From UBA1876 sp003446665 (GTDB lineage: Bacteria > Synergistota > Synergistia > Synergistales > Thermovirgaceae), in the NCBI GenBank assembly GCA_040616305.1, contig CP159918.1, positions 1,488,001 to 1,552,000 on the forward strand: a stretch of 64,000 nucleotides of DNA, given 5' to 3'. Below, piece by piece: positions 59,171 through 64,000 of this stretch. Each line of letters opens with the position of its first letter. The stretch's first letter is position 1. Position numbers and translations under genes: made by a program. The notes beneath the pieces were generated by a model, which searched no databases, was not told where the DNA came from, and saw nothing but the letters and a program-made list of their open reading frames with translations.

Positions 59171-61684
59171 TTACCCTTCTGTTTTTTCGGTGTTCGCGAC
59201 GGTCTTGCCGGATTGCCCGACGTCTTTTTTCTTTTCCACGGTCTTGAAGGAGAAATTGTCTCCTTCGACAGTTACCCGAATCACGCTGTTTCTTTCGACT
59301 TTACCTTCTAGCAAAAGATCGGCCAATGGATCTTCTATCGTCTTCTGCAGGGTCCTGCGCAAGGGTCTGGCCCCGAACTTGGGATCATAGCCCTTTATCA
59401 GGAGTTTTTGTCTGGTCTCCGCAGGTACGTCTATAGTTATCCCCTGCTCTTCCAGCCTCTTAGAAACCTCGTCGAGCATGATGTCCAGTATCTTCAAAAG
59501 CTCTTCTTTTCCAAGCGGCTTGAAGATGATTATGTCGTCGACCCTGTTGATGAACTCCGGCCGGAATGTTTTTCTTACTGCTTCCATGATACTGGATTTC
59601 ATCTTCTCCAGGTCTACATCTGCGCCATCTACGGCAGTAAAGCCGAGCGAGCGGCTTTTCATCAGGTCCTGGGCACCTACGTTGCTGGTCATTATTACCA
59701 CGCTGTTTCTGAAATCTACTGTATGCCCCTGTCCGTCGGTAAGCCTTCCGTCTTCAAGGATCTGCAGGAGGATATTGAAGACATCGGGATGCGCCTTTTC
59801 GATCTCGTCAAAAAGGACAACCGAATAAGGCCGTCTCCTGAGGGCTTCCGTAAGTTTGCCCCCTTCCTCATAGCCCACATAGCCGGGCGGAGCACCTATA
59901 AGCTTCGCTACCTCGTGCCGCTCCATGTATTCGCTCATGTCGAAACGGACCATCGCATCTTCTCCGCCGAAAAGGAATTCAGCGAGGGAGCGGGCAAGCT
60001 CCGTCTTCCCGACCCCCGTAGGCCCGAGAAACAGGAAGCTGCCTATGGGCCTCTTCGGATCCTTCAATCCGCTACGAGCCCTCCTGATCGACCGGGCGAC
60101 GGCGTTTACCGCCTCCTCTTGATCCACCATCCGTTTGTGGATTTCCTCTTCCATGCGAAGGAGTCGGCTCGATTCCTCCTCTGTGAGCTGAACGACGGGG
60201 ATTCCCGTCCATTCCGCCACAATTTGGGCGATCTGTTCGGAATCGACGATGGGCTCTTCGTTGTTACGCCGTTTCTGCCACTCGTTCCTGCTTTTTTCTA
60301 TTTCCTCCGAGAGCCTTCTTTCCTTGTCCCTGAAGCCGGCCGCCTTCTCGAACTCCTGGGCCGTTACCGCCGCTTCCTTTTCTTTCCGCAGGGCCTCGAG
60401 CTCCCTTTCCATCATTTTAATATCTTCCGGAAGTTCCATGGTTTTAAGCCTGGCCCTTGCGGCAGCCTCGTCTATCAGGTCGATGGCCTTGTCGGGAAGG
60501 AACCTCTCGGTGATATATCTTTCCGAAAGTCGTGCCGCCGCTACCAGGGCATCGTCACTGATTTTGGCCCTGTGATGCACCTCGTAACGATCCCTCAAAC
60601 CTTCAAGAATACGGATAGAATCCTCCACGTTGGGCTCGTCCACCATAACAGGCTGGAAGCGGCGCTCGAGTGCGGCGTCCTTTTCTATATGCTTGCGGTA
60701 TTCTTCGAGAGTCGTTGCGCCGATAACCTGGAATTCACCGCGCGCCAGGCTCGGTTTCAGTATATTTGCTGCGTCCACGGCACCTTCGGCCCCACCTGCC
60801 CCGACAATCGTATGAATCTCGTCTATAAAGAGAATCACGTCACGGCAATCCCGAAGCTCCTTTACCAGTTTGCGCATCCGTTCCTCGAATTCCCCGCGGT
60901 ATTTAGTACCCGCCACGAGGTTGCCCACGTTGAGCTGAACCACACGTTTTCCCTTGAGGATTTCAGGGACGTCGCCCTCCACGACCTTTTGTGCCAATCC
61001 TTCCACTATGGCGGTTTTCCCCACTCCAGGGTCGCCAATGAGTACGGGATTGTTCTTTTTTCTTCTCGAAAGTACCTGTATCACCCGCTGGATTTCCCTG
61101 TTTCTTCCGATTACGGGATCCAGCTCGCCCGAAGCGGCCATGTCGGTAAGTACTATCCCCAACTGGTCTAGGGTAGGCGTTCGCGACCGGTTCCCGGCTT
61201 TCTGGGCTGCATCCCTGGACTCCCGATCGACGTCGTTTCCGTGCTCCCCGCCGGAAAGCACGGACTGCACCTCCGCACGGACTTTCTGCAGATCCAGGTC
61301 CAAGGACAAAAGTACCTGGGCGGCGATGCCCTCACCTTCCGAAATCAGTCCCAGGAGTATATGCTCCGTGCCCACGTAGTTTACGCCCATGTTTCTGGCC
61401 TCTCGCATAGCGAGGTCGAGAACCCGCTTCGCCCTGGGGCTTAGCGGCAGATCGACTGGTTTGTTCTTGGGCTCTCCCCTTCCAACAATCTGCTCCACCC
61501 TCTGGGTAATCTCTTCTGTGCCGACACCAAAGGCCGCCAAAACCTGCGCCGCAACGCCTTCTCCCTCGGCTACCAGGCCAAGCAGTATGTGTTCAGTACC
61601 TATAACATCATGTCCCAGTCTGAGCGCTTCCTTGTGCGCCAGTTGGACCACTTTTTTCCCTCTTTCTGTAAAAAATTGCCACAT
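59171..61684 (-). CDS. clpC: ATP-dependent Clp protease ATP-binding subunit ClpC
   Basis: This encodes 837 residues. N-terminal double Clp_N repeat (1-145), AAA module 1 with Walker A GDPGVGKTAIVEGLA near 215, a UVR/M-domain near 430-465 (EKEAAVTAQEFEKAAGFRDKE), and AAA module 2 with GPTGVGKTELARSLAE near 560. It unfolds proteins for ClpP. It is the last gene of ctsR-mcsA-mcsB-clpC, 23 bp after mcsB. The C-terminus is short and charged. McsB-tagged substrates are the expected partners. Confidence 0.97.
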   Translation of the reverse strand: MWQFFTERGKKVVQLAHKEALRLGHDVIGTEHILLGLVAEGEGVAAQVLAAFGVGTEEITQRVEQIVGRGEPKNKPVDLPLSPRAKRVLDLAMREARNMGVNYVGTEHILLGLISEGEGIAAQVLLSLDLDLQKVRAEVQSVLSGGEHGNDVDRESRDAAQKAGNRSRTPTLDQLGIVLTDMAASGELDPVIGRNREIQRVIQVLSRRKKNNPVLIGDPGVGKTAIVEGLAQKVVEGDVPEILKGKRVVQLNVGNLVAGTKYRGEFEERMRKLVKELRDCRDVILFIDEIHTIVGAGGAEGAVDAANILKPSLARGEFQVIGATTLEEYRKHIEKDAALERRFQPVMVDEPNVEDSIRILEGLRDRYEVHHRAKISDDALVAAARLSERYITERFLPDKAIDLIDEAAARARLKTMELPEDIKMMERELEALRKEKEAAVTAQEFEKAAGFRDKERRLSEEIEKSRNEWQKRRNNEEPIVDSEQIAQIVAEWTGIPVVQLTEEESSRLLRMEEEIHKRMVDQEEAVNAVARSIRRARSGLKDPKRPIGSFLFLGPTGVGKTELARSLAEFLFGGEDAMVRFDMSEYMERHEVAKLIGAPPGYVGYEEGGKLTEALRRRPYSVVLFDEIEKAHPDVFNILLQILEDGRLTDGQGHTVDFRNSVVIMTSNVGAQDLMKSRSLGFTAVDGADVDLEKMKSSIMEAVRKTFRPEFINRVDDIIIFKPLGKEELLKILDIMLDEVSKRLEEQGITIDVPAETRQKLLIKGYDPKFGARPLRRTLQKTIEDPLADLLLEGKVERNSVIRVTVEGDNFSFKTVEKKKDVGQSGKTVANTEKTEG

Positions 61685-61707
61685 TCATATTCCCTCCAGT
61701 ATTTCGT

Positions 61708-62772
61708 CTATCTATCATTGTTCCAGTTTGCGAGACGATTTCTCAACAAGGAAGCTCTCGCTACGTCAATCTCCTGTTCTGCAAGCCTCCTGCCTTCGAA
61801 GCACTGCAGATGGGCCTGCTGGATATCCAGGACAAGTCTGTTCCATTCTCCGGGAGGAACCTGCGGCAAGATGCCCATCTGCGAACCCATTCTTATCCAG
61901 GAGAGCATCTGCATCGCCTCGCGACTTTCTATGCTTCTGGCATAGCGCGCTATTCCCCAGGCCCTCCACATCTTGTCTTCGAGTTTTGACGTATCATTTT
62001 CCCATATTTTCAGCCTGGCGGCGCGCTCCTGCTGAACCAGGCTCGCTATGACACCGGAAACTTTTTCTATCAGCTCTTCTTCCCTCTGACCCAGCGTCAC
62101 CTGGTTGGATATCTGAAACAGCGAACCAACGGATTCGCTTCCTTCTCCATACATCCCTCGAACCGTAAGTCCGACGCGATTGCATTCCCTGATTATCTTG
62201 CCAAGTTTCCGCTGTATTTCCAGACCAGGTATATGGACCATAACCGATGCTCTCAACGCCGTTCCGGTATTGGTCGGGCAGGCTGTCAGGTACCCAAACT
62301 CTTCGTCGTATGCGTAATTCAGAGACTCCAGTGCTTCGTCCACCTGGCCCGCTATCCGCCAACATTCAAAAAGATCAAGCCCGCCGAGGAAAACCTGAAT
62401 CCTTAGATGATCCTCCTCGTTGATCATCAGCGAAACAATCCCCTGGTCGTCGACGACGACGACCTTCCCTCTGCCGGTCTGTTGAGAAAAATCCGGGCTG
62501 ATAAGGTGGCGCTCCACAAGTACGTTACGCCTCAAATTGTCCAGCCCATCCATTTGCCAAGTTCCCAGGACACTGACAAAGGGTGTCTCCGAGAGTCTCT
62601 CCAGGATCTTCCCGGCGATTTCCTCCCTTTTCTTGTCGTCACATCGCGCCGGGAAGGGGTACCCCGACAAATTACGGGCAAGACGTATCCTGCTTGAAAG
62701 CACTATATCGCTTTGCTGGCTTCCTCCGGAAAGCCAGGCCAGAGGGAGTGATGCAAAGTCGGCGGATTTCAT
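61708..62772 (-). CDS. mcsB: Protein-arginine kinase McsB
   Basis: This 354-residue phosphagen-kinase-like enzyme shows LSSRIRLARNLSGYPF near residue 25, SLMINEEDHLRIQ near 115, and the CPTNTGTALRASVMVHIP active-site segment near 165. It phosphorylates arginine residues of damaged proteins, marking them for ClpC-ClpP. Its start overlaps mcsA by 4 bp. The arrangement is the standard Firmicutes-type operon, less expected outside that group. Confidence 0.96.
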   Translation of the reverse strand: MKSADFASLPLAWLSGGSQQSDIVLSSRIRLARNLSGYPFPARCDDKKREEIAGKILERLSETPFVSVLGTWQMDGLDNLRRNVLVERHLISPDFSQQTGRGKVVVVDDQGIVSLMINEEDHLRIQVFLGGLDLFECWRIAGQVDEALESLNYAYDEEFGYLTACPTNTGTALRASVMVHIPGLEIQRKLGKIIRECNRVGLTVRGMYGEGSESVGSLFQISNQVTLGQREEELIEKVSGVIASLVQQERAARLKIWENDTSKLEDKMWRAWGIARYARSIESREAMQMLSWIRMGSQMGILPQVPPGEWNRLVLDIQQAHLQCFEGRRLAEQEIDVARASLLRNRLANWNNDR

Positions 62773-63290
62773 GCCCTTCGTTCCTCCAGGAGCCTTATGC
62801 GATCTCTCAGGACCGCAGCCCGTTCATATTCTTCCTTTTCGATAGCCTCCCTGAGCAGCACCTTCAAAGTACCGATGTCTTCTTCAGGCTGTTTCGATGC
62901 CAAACCATGAGGCCTTGCCCCCCTGTGGATCTCATTGCCGTGAATCCTGCGAAGCAGATGTCTAACGGCATCTCTGAACGTTTCGTAACATTGGGGGCAC
63001 CCGAACTTGCCGGTTTTTGAGAACTCTTCGTAATTCAGACCGCAGGCCGGGCAAAAGCCATCGAACATTTGTTCTTTCCTCGATGGTTCCGCTTGTTTCT
63101 GCACATTGGCCGGGAAAAGGTTCCCAAGAAAATTTTCGAAGGGGAACTCGACGGGAACCTTCGGGAGAGAACCCTGCTGGCTCATTTCATGGGCGCATTT
63201 ATGGCACAGATGAAACTCAGCTACGGCACCGTTTTGCATATGCTTTATATGGAACTGGGCCTCACTGTTATGGCACCGTTCACACAGCAT
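62769..63290 (-). CDS. mcsA: McsA, zinc-binding activator of McsB
   Basis: This encodes 173 residues. Zinc-binding pairs CERCH and CHKCAHE near 3-35 and CPACG/CPQC near 78-98, then a C-terminal UVR motif (LLREAIEKEEYERAAVLRDRIRLL). McsA activates the arginine kinase McsB and acts with CtsR in stress control. It lies 11 bp after ctsR and overlaps mcsB by 4 bp. Confidence 0.95.
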   Translation of the reverse strand: MLCERCHNSEAQFHIKHMQNGAVAEFHLCHKCAHEMSQQGSLPKVPVEFPFENFLGNLFPANVQKQAEPSRKEQMFDGFCPACGLNYEEFSKTGKFGCPQCYETFRDAVRHLLRRIHGNEIHRGARPHGLASKQPEEDIGTLKVLLREAIEKEEYERAAVLRDRIRLLEERRA

Positions 63291-63301
63291 TTGAAACCTC
63301 C

Positions 63302-63781
63302 TTACAGCAGGACTATGCTTCTGAGCAGTCTTTTCAGAAGCTCTGCGTGCAAGGCCTCCCTTTTGAAAGGAGACAGGTCAAACATCTCCCTGCACAGCTG
63401 TTCCTGGAATCGTATCGCTACCTCTATCAAAAGCCGTTCCCTGGCGGTCAGGATCTTTCTTTCCTGGAGGTTTGCCAGCAGTTTTTTGATCTCCTGTTCG
63501 CTTATTACGTCACCAACAAGTTCTTCGATATGATTTGCCCGTTCCTCAGGCTTTTTCATGCGAAGCCTGATGATACGTATGTACCCGTGACCGCCGCGTT
63601 GGCTTTCGACCAGAAAACCTCTTTCGGGAGTAAACCGACTGCGAATGACGTAATTGATCTGGCTAGGGACACACCCGAATCTCTCAGCCAGATCCTTTCT
63701 ACTCAAAAATACAGACTCTTCACCGTTTCGTTCGAGCAACTCCTGTATATGACGTTCAATAATGCGTGTCAGGCTTGGCAC
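63302..63781 (-). CDS. ctsR: Transcriptional repressor CtsR
   Basis: This encodes 159 residues from GTG 63781. The HTH region (SRKDLAERFGCVPSQINYVI near 27-46) and the adjacent glycine-containing wing motif SQRGGHGYIRI are diagnostic of CtsR. It represses clp genes and is inactivated by heat or by McsB. It is the first gene of the operon, and the region in front carries a promoter with a CtsR-like box, consistent with autoregulation. Confidence 0.96.
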   Translation of the reverse strand: MPSLTRIIERHIQELLERNGEESVFLSRKDLAERFGCVPSQINYVIRSRFTPERGFLVESQRGGHGYIRIIRLRMKKPEERANHIEELVGDVISEQEIKKLLANLQERKILTARERLLIEVAIRFQEQLCREMFDLSPFKREALHAELLKRLLRSIVLL

Positions 63782-63797
63782 GGCGCTACCCCCTTTT

Positions 63798-63849
63798 TTT
63801 GACCTAAACTGACAGTTGTTATTATATGGGTTTGGTCAGAATAAGTCAA
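63798..63849 (-). promoter_or_regulatory. ctsR operon promoter with CtsR box
   Basis: On the minus strand TTGACT (63844-63849) is exactly 17 bp from TATAAT (63821-63826). Downstream, at 63798-63814, TGTCAGT-TTA-GGTCAAA matches the tandem heptad consensus GGTCAAA-NAN-GGTCAAA with one perfect half site, between the -10 and the start codon, so bound repressor would block transcription. Confidence 0.8.
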
Positions 63850-63858
63850 TGTCGCTCC

Positions 63859-64000
63859 TCAGCGGCCGATTTTGCCCTCGGTCCCTTCCCTGATCTTCCT
63901 GATATTGTCGGAATGCCTTATGACCGTAAGGGCTGCAAGCAAGATACAGGCGAGAACGTAACCAGGGGGTTCGCGCAAAAGAAGCATGAAAAACGGCATG
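63859..64000 (-). CDS. plsY: Glycerol-3-phosphate acyltransferase PlsY (C-terminal part only)
   Basis: The last 46 codons of a minus-strand gene that begins beyond the window. It has a hydrophobic segment (GYVLACILLAALTVI) followed by RHSDNIRKIREGTEGKIG, which is the characteristic C-terminus of PlsY, the membrane enzyme that acylates glycerol 3-phosphate from acyl-phosphate. It ends before the ctsR promoter region. Confidence 0.85.
   Translation of the reverse strand, partial: MPFFMLLLREPPGYVLACILLAALTVIRHSDNIRKIREGTEGKIGR

Noticed and set aside
59408..61171. A 587-codon plus-strand ORF opposite clpC
   Set aside because: Antisense shadow of ClpC.
1..64000. Search for CRISPR arrays, rRNA genes and prophage structural genes
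   Set aside because: No regularly spaced short repeats, rRNA signatures, or capsid/tail/integrase genes were seen; the only repeats are IS ends, the nhaC duplication and hairpins.

Overview
The window looks like a chromosomal segment of an anaerobic, amino-acid-using bacterium with moderately high GC. The gene set points to this: a complete V/A-type ATPase, lysine 2,3-aminomutase flanked by NhaC antiporters, threonine dehydrogenase with glycine C-acetyltransferase, a glycerate kinase module, NiaR, and the ctsR-mcsA-mcsB-clpC heat-shock operon. The combination fits Synergistota best and a Firmicutes-like lineage second. This assignment is inference; there is no rRNA gene to settle it. Most genes are on the minus strand.

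Left end (1-15.4 kb) is an accessory, defence-type region. A minus-strand operon encodes a DUF499 ATPase, a small protein, a DUF1156 adenine methylase with a zinc ribbon, and a PLD-SNF2 helicase cut by the window edge. This set matches the helicase-methylase-ATPase (Hma) type of defence locus. Upstream lie an IS1182-like element inserted just after the start of another transposase gene, a beta-CASP metallo-beta-lactamase protein with an N-terminal export/anchor segment, and an overlapping gene pair. One member of that pair combines a Mrr-like D...QxK nuclease signature with a glycine-rich membrane segment; the other is a helical protein ending in two membrane hairpins. I do not recognise this pair as a described system and consider it the best candidate for something new. 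A MoxR ATPase remnant closes the region.

15.6-24.1 kb is the V/A-ATPase operon, transcribed D-G/H-C-I-K-F-E-A-B, with tightly overlapping genes and a 12-bp perfect hairpin after subunit B.

24.2-36.9 kb is metabolic: a radical SAM gene with an apparent 5' frameshift, a MalY-like C-S lyase, an internally duplicated membrane protein with an SDR and an acetoacetate-decarboxylase-like protein, an IS256-family element, hydroxyacid dehydrogenase plus glycerate 2-kinase, PpnP, and kbl-tdh divergent from a GntR/FCD regulator whose candidate operators overlap the kbl promoter.

36.9-46.2 kb holds RtcB coupled to an OpuCA-like ATPase, speD, tRNA-Ala(GGC) with a terminator, a GNAT plus two tandem ATP-grasp ligases (a possible small-peptide pathway), an SLH-SPOR-NAGPA secreted protein, an MscS channel and a thiamine-binding-like protein.

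46.2-51.5 kb contains two near-identical 1569-bp repeats, each an nhaC gene with its terminator, flanking kamA and a small membrane protein.

52-64 kb holds niaR with an operator over its promoter, a two-gene sodium:solute symporter unit, a QueG-like ferredoxin-type protein, a class II aldolase, PhzF, a secreted PPIase, a membrane SDH-type serine protease, and clpC-mcsB-mcsA-ctsR behind a strong promoter with a CtsR-like box. The start of the window's last gene, plsY, lies beyond the right edge. No CRISPR array or rRNA was found.
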